A model generated the notes under the pieces. The model worked only from the letters and a program-made list of their open reading frames with translations, was not told the DNA's origin and searched no databases. Below, one piece after another: positions 48,623 through 56,739 of a DNA stretch of 64,000 nt; position 1 is the first letter of the stretch; each line of letters opens with the position of its first letter. Source of the DNA: Allobosea sp. Root483D1 (GTDB taxonomy: Bacteria; Pseudomonadota; Alphaproteobacteria; Rhizobiales; Beijerinckiaceae). The translations under genes were made by a program, and so were the position numbers. Where the stretch lies: NCBI RefSeq assembly GCF_001429505.1, contig NZ_LMJW01000022.1, positions 783,496 to 847,495 on the forward strand, given 5' to 3'.

Positions 48623-49671
48623 CCGAAGCAGCCGTCCCGCGCCTGGCGAAAGGCCTTGGTCCGCTCCTGCCGGGCATCGCGCTCTCGGCGGCGGTGGCGG
48701 TCGCCTCCGTGCTGGCCGAGCCCGTCCTGAAGCAGCTCGCCGGTGGACGCGTCGGCATCCCGGCGGTGGTCATCGCGCTGGTGATCGGCATGGCGCTGCA
48801 TCCGGTCGCGAGTACGCATCGCTTCCTCCCGGGCATGACGTTCTGCGTCAAGAAGCTGCTGCGCTGGGCGATCGCGCTGCTCGGCCTGCGCGTTGCGCTC
48901 GGCGATATCATCGCACTCGGCCTGGGCACGGCCCTGCTTGTCGTCATCTCCATGGTGGCGACCGTGGTCTGCGGCTTCGCGCTGGCACGGTTGCTCGGCC
49001 GCGAGCCCGGCGTCGGTGCTCTCGCCGGCGTCGCCACGGCGGTCTGTGGCGCCTCGGCTGCCCTCGCCACATCCACCGTCGTGCCCGATTATCGCGACAA
49101 GGCCGCCGACACCGCCTTCACCGTGATCGCGATGAACGTGCTCGCGACGATCGCGATGCTGGCCTATCCGCTGCTCTGCGTCTGGCTCGGCCTCTCGCAG
49201 CAGCAGACCGGCGTGATGCTGGGGGCGACCATCCATGATGTCGCGCAGGTCGTCGGCGCCGGCCAGGCGGTCTCGGACGAGGCGGCGAACGCGGCGGTGA
49301 TCGTCAAGCTGTTCCGGGTCTTCCTGCTGCTGCCCGCCGTGCTGATCGTCGGCTGGTGGCTGACCCGCCATGGCGAGACCCATGGCGATGCCAAGGTGCC
49401 GGTTCCGGTCTTCGCCTTCGTCTTCCTGGTCATGTGCGTGGTCAACAGCGTGCTGAGCACGCAGGCCGGGCTCGCCGGCATCTACCTGCCGATCCGCGAC
49501 ATCCTGCTCGAGGTCTCGCGCTGGGGCCTGCTGATCGCGATCGCCGCGCTCGGCCTGGGAACCTCGATCGCAGCGATGGCCCGGCTCGGCTGGCGCCATC
49601 TCGCCGTGGTTACCGGCACCAGCCTCGTCATCCTCGTCGTCGCCACAGGCGGGATCATCCTGCTCGGCTGA
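48619..49671 (+). CDS. suyZ: YeiH/SuyZ-family membrane protein, putative sulfite/sulfate exporter
   Basis: A 350-residue inner-membrane protein with about ten hydrophobic helices. It has the YeiH landmarks AVVIALVIGMALHP, FCVKKLLRWAIALLGLRVAL, TAVCGASAALATS and ATIHDVAQVVGAG. This family is linked to export of sulfite or sulfate released by sulfonate degradation. Its place between sulfo-lyase and dehydrogenase genes supports that. It overlaps the GNAT gene by four bases. The gene name is by analogy with sulfolactate clusters elsewhere. Confidence 0.83.
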   Translation: MTEAAVPRLAKGLGPLLPGIALSAAVAVASVLAEPVLKQLAGGRVGIPAVVIALVIGMALHPVASTHRFLPGMTFCVKKLLRWAIALLGLRVALGDIIALGLGTALLVVISMVATVVCGFALARLLGREPGVGALAGVATAVCGASAALATSTVVPDYRDKAADTAFTVIAMNVLATIAMLAYPLLCVWLGLSQQQTGVMLGATIHDVAQVVGAGQAVSDEAANAAVIVKLFRVFLLLPAVLIVGWWLTRHGETHGDAKVPVPVFAFVFLVMCVVNSVLSTQAGLAGIYLPIRDILLEVSRWGLLIAIAALGLGTSIAAMARLGWRHLAVVTGTSLVILVVATGGIILLG

Positions 49672-49695
49672 TCGAAACTCACAGCGGAAAGTGCC

Positions 49696-50628
49696 ATGAC
49701 CGACATCGTCATCACCGAATTCATGGACGAGGCGGCGGTCGCGGCGCTGAAGGCGCGCTACAGCGTGCATCACGATCCCGATCTTTTCGGCAAGCCCGAC
49801 GAGCTCGCGCGTCTTATGGTCGATATCCCGGCGCTGATCGTGCGCAACCAGACGCAGGTTCGCGGCGCGCTGCTGGCGGGCGCGAAGAACCTCAAGGTCG
49901 TCGGCCGGCTCGGCGTCGGGCTCGACAATATCGACATGGAGGCCTGCTCGGCGCGCGGCATCCAGGTCTTCCCGGCGACGGGCGCCAACAGCCTGTCCGT
50001 GGTCGAGTATGTGATCGGCACGGCGATGACGCTGCTGCGCGGCGCATATTTCGCCAATGCCGCCATGCTGGCCGGCGAATTCCCGAAGACCAAGTTGATC
50101 GGCCGCGAGATCGCCGGCAAGCGCATGGGCCTGGTCGGCTTTGGCGCGATCGCGCGCGACGTGGCCCGCCATGCGAAGGCGCTCGGCATGACCGTCGCAG
50201 CGTATGATCCCTACGTTTCAGCGGACGCACCGGTCTGGCAGGGCGTCGAGAAGCTCGAGCTCGACGCGCTGCTTGCGACCTCCGACGTGATCTCGATCCA
50301 TCTCCCGCTGACGCCGGAGACGCGCGGTGTGATCGGCGAGGCTGCCTTCGCCAGGATGAAGCCCGACGCCATCCTGATCAATGCTGCTCGTGGCGGCATC
50401 ATGGACGAGGCGGCGCTGGTCGCGGCGCTGAAGGGCGGGCGCCTCGGCGGCGCGGCGCTCGACGTGTTCGAGCAGGAGCCGCTCAAGGCCGACGGCGCAA
50501 AACTCTTCGCCGGCACGCCCAATTTGATCCTGACGCCGCATATCGCCGGCAACACGGTCGAATCGAACGGGCGGGTCTCCGGCCTCGTCGCCGAGCGGGT
50601 CATCGCGGCTCTGGAGGGCAGAGCATGA
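49696..50628 (+). CDS. slcC: (S)-sulfolactate dehydrogenase, D-2-hydroxyacid dehydrogenase family
   Basis: SlcC would oxidise (S)-sulfolactate to sulfopyruvate with NAD+. The 310-residue protein is a standard family member: VVGRLGVGLDNID, the dinucleotide motif GLVGFGAIAR near residue 145, and the catalytic Arg, Glu and His in LINAARGG, DVFEQEP and LTPHIAGNT. GGAAAG precedes the ATG at 49696. Its stop overlaps comC by ATGA. The specific substrate rests on the pairing with comC and suyAB; a generic hydroxyacid dehydrogenase is the alternative. Confidence 0.85.
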   Translation: MTDIVITEFMDEAAVAALKARYSVHHDPDLFGKPDELARLMVDIPALIVRNQTQVRGALLAGAKNLKVVGRLGVGLDNIDMEACSARGIQVFPATGANSLSVVEYVIGTAMTLLRGAYFANAAMLAGEFPKTKLIGREIAGKRMGLVGFGAIARDVARHAKALGMTVAAYDPYVSADAPVWQGVEKLELDALLATSDVISIHLPLTPETRGVIGEAAFARMKPDAILINAARGGIMDEAALVAALKGGRLGGAALDVFEQEPLKADGAKLFAGTPNLILTPHIAGNTVESNGRVSGLVAERVIAALEGRA

Positions 50629-51590
50629 CACGGCTGTCGCTGGAAGCGGCCGAGCAGAAGGTCGCGGACCTCTTCATCGAGGCCGGCGCCTCGCCTGCCA
50701 ATGCCGCTTCGGTCGCGCTGGCGCTGGTCATGGCCGAGGCGGACGGGTTGAAGGGCCACGGCCTCTCGCGCGTGCCGACTTACATTTCCATGCTGCGCTC
50801 CGGCAAGATCGACGGCGAGGCCGTGCCGATCGCGCGCCAGCCCAAGCCCGGCGTGCTGGCGATCGACGCCGCCCATGGCTTCGCCTATCCGGCGATCGAC
50901 CTTGCGGTGATCGAACTGCCCGAGATCGCCCGGAAGCAAGGCATCGCCGCCGCGCCGATCCGCCGCTCCAACCATTGCGGCGCCGCCGGCCTGCATGTCG
51001 AGCGGCTGGCCGAGCAGGGGCTCGTCGCGCTGCTCTTCGCCAACACACCCGGCGCGATGGCGCCCTGGGGTGGAGCCAAACCGGTCTTCGGCACCAACCC
51101 GATCGCGTTTGCAGCACCGTTACCGGGCCGCGAGCCGCTGGTGATCGACATGGCGCTGTCCAAGGTGGCGCGCGGACCGATCGTCGCCGCCAGGCAGAAG
51201 GGCGAAGCAATTCCGGAGGGCTGGGCGCTCGACGCCGCCGGCAAGCCGACCACCGACCCGGCGGCGGCGATCGCCGGCACCATGGTCCCGCTCGGCGACG
51301 CCAAGGGCGCGACGCTCGCGATGATGGTCGAGATCCTCGCCGCCGCGCTGGTCGGCACCCATTTCGCCTTCCAGGCGTCATCCTTCCTCGACGACAAGGG
51401 CGGCCCGCCCGACACCGGCCAGCTCATCCTCGCCATCGACCCGGCGGGCATGGGCGGCAACTGGTTCGCCGAGCGCATGCGGATGCTGACCCATGCGATC
51501 GAGGAGCAGCCGGGAACAAGGCTGCCCGGCATGCGGCGCTATGCTCTGCGGGCCAAGGCGCGGGCAGAAGGGATCGAGGTCGCTCTCTGA
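50625..51590 (+). CDS. comC: (2R)-sulfolactate dehydrogenase, Ldh2/malate dehydrogenase family
   Basis: ComC would reduce sulfopyruvate to (R)-sulfolactate, the isomer split by SuyAB. The 321-residue protein has GLKGHGLSRVPTYISML, the catalytic His in RRSNHCGAAGLHVE, NTPGAMAPWGG, FGTNPIAFAAP and PLGDAKGATLAMMVEILAAAL, typical of this non-Rossmann NAD(P) enzyme family. It overlaps slcC. With slcC it would act as a two-step racemase, as described in Chromohalobacter. It is the last gene of the operon and is followed by a palindromic repeat. Confidence 0.86.
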   Translation: MTRLSLEAAEQKVADLFIEAGASPANAASVALALVMAEADGLKGHGLSRVPTYISMLRSGKIDGEAVPIARQPKPGVLAIDAAHGFAYPAIDLAVIELPEIARKQGIAAAPIRRSNHCGAAGLHVERLAEQGLVALLFANTPGAMAPWGGAKPVFGTNPIAFAAPLPGREPLVIDMALSKVARGPIVAARQKGEAIPEGWALDAAGKPTTDPAAAIAGTMVPLGDAKGATLAMMVEILAAALVGTHFAFQASSFLDDKGGPPDTGQLILAIDPAGMGGNWFAERMRMLTHAIEEQPGTRLPGMRRYALRAKARAEGIEVAL

Positions 51591-51597
51591 GCCGCGC

Positions 51598-51700
51598 CGT
51601 CATGCTCGGGCTTGACCCGAGCATCTCAGGCAGGATGAGGCGCCAACAAGCGCCATCTCGTCATGAGATTCTCGGGTCTGCGCTGCGCCGGAGAATGACG
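51598..51700. repeat. Intergenic palindromic repeat, CGTCATGCTCGGGCTTG family
   Basis: CGTCATGCTCGGGCTTGACC with GAGCATCTCAGG at the left is answered by TGAGATTCTCGGGTC and GAGAATGACG at the right. It lies between the convergent comC and ade genes and may also act as terminator. Similar elements are widespread in Hyphomicrobiales genomes. Confidence 0.7.
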
Positions 51701-51707
51701 GCGAAGA

Positions 51708-53408
51708 TTACACGAAATCGAATCGATCAACATCGACAAGCCCTTTGTCGGTGATCTTCAGATGCGGGATCACCGGCAGCGTCAGGAAAGCGACCTGCAG
51801 GAAGGGCTCTGCCAGCACGACGCCGAGCGCCTTCGCCGCCGCACGCAAGCCTTCCAAACCGTGCCGCACCGTCTCGAACGGCTGGTCGCTCATCAGCCCC
51901 GCGACGGGCAGTGCGAGCTCCGCCGTGACCTTGCCGCCATCGGCCACGGCGAAGCCGCCGCCGGTCTCGATCAGCCGGTTTGCCGCCGCCGCCATCGAAG
52001 CCTCGTCGACGCCGACGACGCAGAGATTATGGCTGTCATGCCCGACCGAGGAGGCGATGGCGCCATGCCTCATGCCGAAGCCATGGACGAAGCCGCTGGC
52101 GATGCCGCCATTGCGGCCATGACGCTCGATCACCGTGACCTTGACGGCATCCTGCTCGAGATCGGGCAGGGCGACGCCATCACGCGACGGCAATCGCATG
52201 GACAGCCGCTCGGTGATGATCCGGCCGGGCACGACGCCGATCACCGGCGTCTCGCCGTTGCGAGCCTTCACCGTGAAATCCTCCGGCGCGAGCTTGCGGC
52301 TGCGGACGCTGTGCAAGCCGACCGCTGAAACCGCCTTCCGATCGGCGAACAGACCGTCCTCGACCAGCCTGCCGCCGGCGAAGACCTGTTTGACACGGCA
52401 GGCGGCGAGATCGTCGACCAGCACGATGTCGGCGCGCTTGCCGGGACCGATGAAGCCGCGATCGAACAGGCCGAAATTGCGCGCCGCCGAGAGGCTGGCT
52501 ACGCGATAGGTCGCGAGGATGTCGGCCCCGTGTGCGATCGCGGTGCGGATCATGTAGTCGAGATGGCCTTCCTCGGCGATGTCGAGTGGGTTGCGGTCGT
52601 CGGTGCAGAAGGCGAGGAAGGGCGAGGCATCGCGGGTGATCAGCGGGATCAGCGCGTGCAGATCCTTCGAGACCGAGCCTTCGCGGATCAGGATCGCCAT
52701 GCCCTTGGCGAGCTTTTCGCGGGCCTCCTCGGCCGTCGTGGTCTCATGGTCGGTTCGAATGCCGGCAGAGAGATAGCCATTGAGGTCGAGACCGCGGACC
52801 AGCGGCGCATGGCCATCGATATGCCGGTGTGAAAATGCTTCCAGCTTGGCGAGGCAGCCGGGGTCGCGATGAAGCACGCCAGGGAAGTTCATGAACTCGG
52901 CGAGGCCGATCACCTTGGGGTGGTCCATGAACGGGGTGAGATCGGCGGCCTCGAGCGCCGCGCCGGCCGTCTCCAGATGCGTCGCCGGCACGCAGCTCGA
53001 GAGCTGGACGCGCAGATCCATGCGCATCTCTTCGGCGCAGGCGAGGAAATAGCGGATGCCCTCGGCGCCGAGCACATTGGAGATCTCGTGCGGGTCGCAG
53101 ATCGCGGTGGTGACGCCGTGCGGCAGCACGCAGCGCTCGAATTCGAGCGGGGTGACCAGCGAGGATTCGACGTGCAGATGCGTGTCGATGAAGCCGGGCA
53201 CGGCGATCAGTCCTGGGGCATCGAACGTCGTCTTTCCCTCATAACGGCCATGGGTGCCGACGATGGTGTCGCCGCAGAGCGCGATATCGGTTTCGACGAG
53301 GTCGCCCGAGACGAGGTCGAACAGCTTTGCGCCGCGGATGACGAGATCGGCCGGCTCATCGCCGCGTCCTTGCGCGATCCGGCGGGCGAGGGTGGCTGCA
53401 TCGGTCAT
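51708..53408 (-). CDS. ade: Adenine deaminase
   Basis: Adenine deaminase converts adenine to hypoxanthine for purine salvage. The 566-residue amidohydrolase has VPGFIDTHLHVESSLVTP with the HxH metal ligands, TTAICDPHEISNVLG, FCTDDRNPLDI and the C-terminal VGHDSHNLCVVG and GGFAVADGGKV blocks specific to this family. The ATG at 53408 is chosen because the longer in-frame version adds about 44 residues encoded by an intergenic repeat. No other purine gene is nearby. Confidence 0.93.
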   Translation of the reverse strand: MTDAATLARRIAQGRGDEPADLVIRGAKLFDLVSGDLVETDIALCGDTIVGTHGRYEGKTTFDAPGLIAVPGFIDTHLHVESSLVTPLEFERCVLPHGVTTAICDPHEISNVLGAEGIRYFLACAEEMRMDLRVQLSSCVPATHLETAGAALEAADLTPFMDHPKVIGLAEFMNFPGVLHRDPGCLAKLEAFSHRHIDGHAPLVRGLDLNGYLSAGIRTDHETTTAEEAREKLAKGMAILIREGSVSKDLHALIPLITRDASPFLAFCTDDRNPLDIAEEGHLDYMIRTAIAHGADILATYRVASLSAARNFGLFDRGFIGPGKRADIVLVDDLAACRVKQVFAGGRLVEDGLFADRKAVSAVGLHSVRSRKLAPEDFTVKARNGETPVIGVVPGRIITERLSMRLPSRDGVALPDLEQDAVKVTVIERHGRNGGIASGFVHGFGMRHGAIASSVGHDSHNLCVVGVDEASMAAAANRLIETGGGFAVADGGKVTAELALPVAGLMSDQPFETVRHGLEGLRAAAKALGVVLAEPFLQVAFLTLPVIPHLKITDKGLVDVDRFDFV

Positions 53409-53435
53409 GGAAAACCTTTCGATCCAAAAGCGGTG

Positions 53436-53579
53436 GTCGTCCCGGGCGACCGAAGGGAGACCCGGGACCCATGCCGGAACCTCGATCCAGGGAAGCTCGA
53501 TTTTGTCGGCGGAGAAGCTAGTCTCGCCATGGTCAGGCATGGGTCCCGGGTCTGCGCTTCGCTCCGCCCGGGACGACTC
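53436..53579. repeat. Intergenic palindromic repeat, GTCGTCCCGGGCGACCG family, copy 1
   Basis: The left arm GTCGTCCCGGGCGACCGAAG with GGGAGACCCGGGACCCAT is mirrored by ATGGGTCCCGGGTCTGCGC and CGCCCGGGACGAC at the right end. The first ~36 bases are almost the same as those at 57654. It fills the gap between ade and the GIY-YIG gene and ends 18 bases before the GIY-YIG start codon. Confidence 0.8.
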
Positions 53580-53596
53580 GGATATTGGGTACGACT

Positions 53597-53878
53597 ATGT
53601 GGCTCTACATTCTGGCGAGCCAGAAGAATGGCACATTGTATGTCGGCGTCACGAAATCCCTATCGAAACGCATTGAAGAGCACCGCGACGGTCGAGGTTC
53701 CGAGTTCGCCCGGCGTTATGGCGTGCGGCTCGTCTACGCTGAACCCTTCGCCGACCCCGTCGAGGCGATCGCCCACGAGAAGCGCATGAAACATTGGCGT
53801 CGCTCCTGGAAAATCGCCTTGATCGAACGCGCCAATCCCGACTGGAACGACCTGTATTCAACCGTGCATCTCGATTGA
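53597..53878 (+). CDS. GIY-YIG-family endonuclease-like protein
   Basis: A 93-residue single-domain GIY-YIG protein. The first motif is MWLYILASQKNGTLYVGVT (the GIY and YIG triplets appear as LYI and YVG), followed by RIEEHRDG, the FARRYGVRLVYAE strand and a late Glu in AIAHEKRMKHWRRSWK. The ATG at 53597 is close behind a palindromic repeat. Small proteins of this kind are often termed excinuclease-like, and their role is unknown. The repeat neighbour raises the idea of a mobile or repeat-processing function, which is speculative. Confidence 0.85.
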   Translation: MWLYILASQKNGTLYVGVTKSLSKRIEEHRDGRGSEFARRYGVRLVYAEPFADPVEAIAHEKRMKHWRRSWKIALIERANPDWNDLYSTVHLD

Positions 53879-53930
53879 ACCGGCCAGCCCGGCTATACCC
53901 TGCCGGCACAGCCTTTTCGCGGAGACCATC

Positions 53931-54629
53931 ATGCAGCTCACCTGGTTCGGCCATTCGGCGTTTCGGCTCGACCTGCCCGGCGCCTCGGTCCTGATCGATC
54001 CGTTCTTCACCGGCAATCCGGCTTTCGAGGGCGATGTCGCTGCGGCCAGCAAGGGCGTCAGCCATATCGTCGTCACCCACGGCCACGGCGACCATGTCGG
54101 CGACACGCTCGCCATTGCCGCGGCGAACGACGCCACCGTGATAACCAATTACGATCTGTGCATGCACCTCGCCTCGAAGGGGCTGAAGAAATTCCAGCCG
54201 ATGAATACCGGCGGCACCGTCGACCTCGGCGCCTTTTCGGTGACGCTGGTCCGGGCCGACCATTCGGCCGGCATGGGCGAGGCGGGCGTGAGCGTCCCGG
54301 TCGGCAGCGCCAATGGCGCGATCATCAAGGCTGCGGGCGAGAAGACGCTCTGGCACATGGGCGACACCGACATCTTCTCCGACATGGCGCTGCTCGCCGA
54401 GCTGCATGGCGTCGAGATCTGCATCTGCCCGATCGGCGACCGCTTCACCATGGGCGCCAAGACGGCAGCGCTGGCAATGACCCGCTTCGTCAAGCCGAAG
54501 GTCGCGATCCCCTGCCATTACGGCTCCTTCCCGATCATCGCCCAGGACGCGGCGGTGTTCGTCGAGGGATTGAGGGGCAGCGGCATCGAGGCGCTGGTGC
54601 CGGAGAAGGGCAGGGCTGCGGCGGTCTGA
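53931..54629 (+). CDS. UPF0173-type metal-dependent hydrolase (metallo-beta-lactamase fold)
   Basis: A 232-residue protein with the MBL motif THGHGDHVGD (H50, H52, D54, H55), further ligand candidates in ADHSAG and MGDTDIFSDM, and a C-terminal PCHYGSFPI. This is the YtkL/UPF0173 pattern. It should be a cytosolic metallohydrolase of unknown natural substrate. GCGGAGACC precedes the ATG at 53931. It stands alone between the GIY-YIG gene and gatC. Confidence 0.93.
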   Translation: MQLTWFGHSAFRLDLPGASVLIDPFFTGNPAFEGDVAAASKGVSHIVVTHGHGDHVGDTLAIAAANDATVITNYDLCMHLASKGLKKFQPMNTGGTVDLGAFSVTLVRADHSAGMGEAGVSVPVGSANGAIIKAAGEKTLWHMGDTDIFSDMALLAELHGVEICICPIGDRFTMGAKTAALAMTRFVKPKVAIPCHYGSFPIIAQDAAVFVEGLRGSGIEALVPEKGRAAAV

Positions 54630-54660
54630 CACCACCGTCATTGCGAGGGGCGCACAACCA

Positions 54661-54710
54661 GCGGGCCGCAAGTAAGTGCTTACTTACTGGCGGCCCGCGC
54701 GCTATAGCGC
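54661..54710. other. Long hairpin and adjoining palindrome between the hydrolase gene and gatC
   Basis: GCGGGCCGC-A-AGTAAGT (54661-54677) and ACTTACT-G-GCGGCCCGC (54682-54698) form a 17-bp stem with one mismatch and a 4-base loop. A perfect palindrome GCGCTATAGCGC follows at 54699-54710. The AGTAAGT/ACTTACT core resembles operators of TetR-type regulators. A truncated CGTCATTGCGAGG repeat fragment precedes it. It may terminate the hydrolase transcript or control gatCA. Confidence 0.5.
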
Positions 54711-54759
54711 AGGCAACCCATATCCGGCTTGTTCAGCCGATCCCAACAGGAGCCCGCCC

Positions 54760-55047
54760 ATGTCGGTCGACGCCGCCACCGTCAAACGCGTCGCGCATCT
54801 CTCGCGCATCGCCGTCGATGATGCGGACGTGCCGAAGCTGCAAGGCGAGCTCAACGCCATCCTCGGCTTCGTCGAGCTGCTCAACGAGGTCGATGTAACA
54901 GGCGTCGAGCCAATGACCTCGGTCACGCCGATGGTGATGAAGAAGCGCCAGGACATCGTGACCGACGGCGAGATCGCCGACGAGATCGTCGCCAATGCGC
55001 CGGCCTCCGAGGACGACTACTTCATGGTGCCGAAGGTGATCGAGTGA
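54760..55047 (+). CDS. gatC: Asp-tRNA(Asn)/Glu-tRNA(Gln) amidotransferase subunit C
   Basis: GatC stabilises the GatCAB complex that converts misacylated Glu-tRNA(Gln) or Asp-tRNA(Asn). The 95-residue protein has VKRVAHLSRIAVDD, LNAILGFVELLNEVDVTGVEP and the C-terminal SEDDYFMVPKVIE, which is diagnostic. AACAGGAG precedes the ATG at 54760. gatA follows after 61 bp. Confidence 0.95.
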   Translation: MSVDAATVKRVAHLSRIAVDDADVPKLQGELNAILGFVELLNEVDVTGVEPMTSVTPMVMKKRQDIVTDGEIADEIVANAPASEDDYFMVPKVIE

Positions 55048-55108
55048 GCGCCTGAGGCGCTCCGCTCACCATCATCGCCCGACCGCATACGTTTTACGGA
55101 TATTCGCC

Positions 55109-56641
55109 GTGACCGATCTTACCCGCCTGACCCTGACCGACGCCCGCGACGGGCTGAAGGCCAAGCAGTTCTCTGCCACCGAGCTCGCCAAGGCGCATAT
55201 CGCCGCCGTCGAGCAGGCGCGGGCGCTCAATGCCTATGTGCTGGAGACGCCCGAGCACGCGCTGAAGCAGGCCGCCGCCTCCGACGAGAAGCTCGCCAAG
55301 GGCGAAGCTGGTCCGCTCGAGGGCCTGCCGCTCGGTATCAAGGATCTGTTCGCGACCAAGGGCGTGCGCACTACCGCCTGTTCGAAGATCCTCGGTAATT
55401 TCGTGCCGGCCTATGAATCGACAGTGTCGAGCCAGCTCTGGCGCGATGGAGCCGTCATGCTCGGCAAGCTCAACAACGACGAGTTCGCCATGGGCTCGTC
55501 GAACGAGAGCTCGGCCTTCGGGCCGGTGGTCAATCCCTGGCGGCGCAAAGGCTCCAACGTAGGGCTGGGCTCGAATGTCGGGGCCGGCGCTGCCGGCGCG
55601 ATAGAGGGCAATCATCTGGTGCCCGGCGGCTCCTCCGGCGGCTCGGCTGCGGCGGTTGCCGCGCATCTCTGCCTCGCTGCGACTGCGACCGATACGGGCG
55701 GCTCGATCCGCCAGCCTGCCGCCTTCACCGGCGCGGTCGGCATCAAGCCGACCTATGGCCGCTGCTCGCGCTGGGGCATCGTCGCTTTTGCCTCCTCGCT
55801 CGACCAGGCCGGGCCGATCGGCAAGACCGTGCGTGACTGCGCCGTGATGCTGCGCTCCATGGCCGGGCATGATCCGAAGGACACCACCTCGGTCGATCGC
55901 GCTGTGCCGGACTACGAGGCCTCCGTCGGCCGCTCGGTCAAGGGCATGAAGATCGGCATCCCCCGGGAGTATCGCCTGGAGGGCCTGAACGCCGAGATCG
56001 ATGCGCTCTGGCAGCAGGGCATCGACTGGCTGAAGGCGGCCGGCGCCGAGATCGTCGAGATCTCGCTGCCGCACGCCAAATACGCGCTGCCGGCCTATTA
56101 CATCGTCGCGCCCGCCGAAGCCTCGTCCAACCTCGCCCGCTATGACGGCGTCCGCTATGGCCTGCGCGAGCAAGGCCGCGACATCGTCGAGATGTACGAG
56201 AAGACCCGCGCCGCCGGCTTCGGCGCAGAGGTCAGGCGCCGCATCATGATCGGCACCTATGTGCTGTCCTCGGGCTATTACGACGCCTACTACCTGCGCG
56301 CCCAGAAGGTGCGCACGCTGATCAAGCGCGATTTTGAAGCTGTCTACGACCAGGGTATCGACGCGGTTCTGACACCGGCGACGCCATCCGCCGCCTTCGG
56401 CATCGGCGAGAAGGGCTCGGCCGACCCGGTCGAGATGTATCTCAACGACGTCTTCACGGTGACCGTGAACATGGCCGGCCTGCCGGGGATTGCCGTGCCG
56501 GCCGGTCTCGACAGCCAGGGCCTGCCGCTCGGCCTGCAGCTGATCGGCCGGCCCTTCGACGAGGAGACGCTGTTCTCGCTCGGCCAGGTGATCGAAGAGG
56601 CCGCCGGCCACTTCCCGGTAACGGAGCGTTGGTGGGCCTGA
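55109..56641 (+). CDS. gatA: Asp-tRNA(Asn)/Glu-tRNA(Gln) amidotransferase subunit A
   Basis: GatA is the glutamine amidase of the GatCAB complex. The 510-residue protein has the amidase-signature triad: Lys in GIKDLF, Ser in PGGSSGGSAAA and Ser in TDTGGSIRQPAAF. Between NPWRRKGSN and HLVPGGSS it carries about 17 extra residues (VGLGSNVGAGAAGAIEG) rich in Gly and Ala, absent from the usual GatA, which goes directly from NPWR..GSN to LVPGGSS. The start is a GTG at 55109. gatB does not follow, so the third subunit must be encoded elsewhere. Confidence 0.95.
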   Translation: MTDLTRLTLTDARDGLKAKQFSATELAKAHIAAVEQARALNAYVLETPEHALKQAAASDEKLAKGEAGPLEGLPLGIKDLFATKGVRTTACSKILGNFVPAYESTVSSQLWRDGAVMLGKLNNDEFAMGSSNESSAFGPVVNPWRRKGSNVGLGSNVGAGAAGAIEGNHLVPGGSSGGSAAAVAAHLCLAATATDTGGSIRQPAAFTGAVGIKPTYGRCSRWGIVAFASSLDQAGPIGKTVRDCAVMLRSMAGHDPKDTTSVDRAVPDYEASVGRSVKGMKIGIPREYRLEGLNAEIDALWQQGIDWLKAAGAEIVEISLPHAKYALPAYYIVAPAEASSNLARYDGVRYGLREQGRDIVEMYEKTRAAGFGAEVRRRIMIGTYVLSSGYYDAYYLRAQKVRTLIKRDFEAVYDQGIDAVLTPATPSAAFGIGEKGSADPVEMYLNDVFTVTVNMAGLPGIAVPAGLDSQGLPLGLQLIGRPFDEETLFSLGQVIEEAAGHFPVTERWWA

Positions 56642-56739
56642 GCCCGCCGCCGCTTGATCGGTCGCATTCCGAATCCTGATTTCTCTCGCGCGATTACGGG
56701 TGGCAGTCTCCGCGCCTGATCAGGCTGCCGGAGACCGCC

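Noticed and set aside
53409..53540. N-terminal extension of adenine deaminase by about 44 residues
   Set aside because: It is encoded by a palindromic intergenic repeat and lacks homology to the enzyme. MTDAATLARR at 53408 is the natural start.
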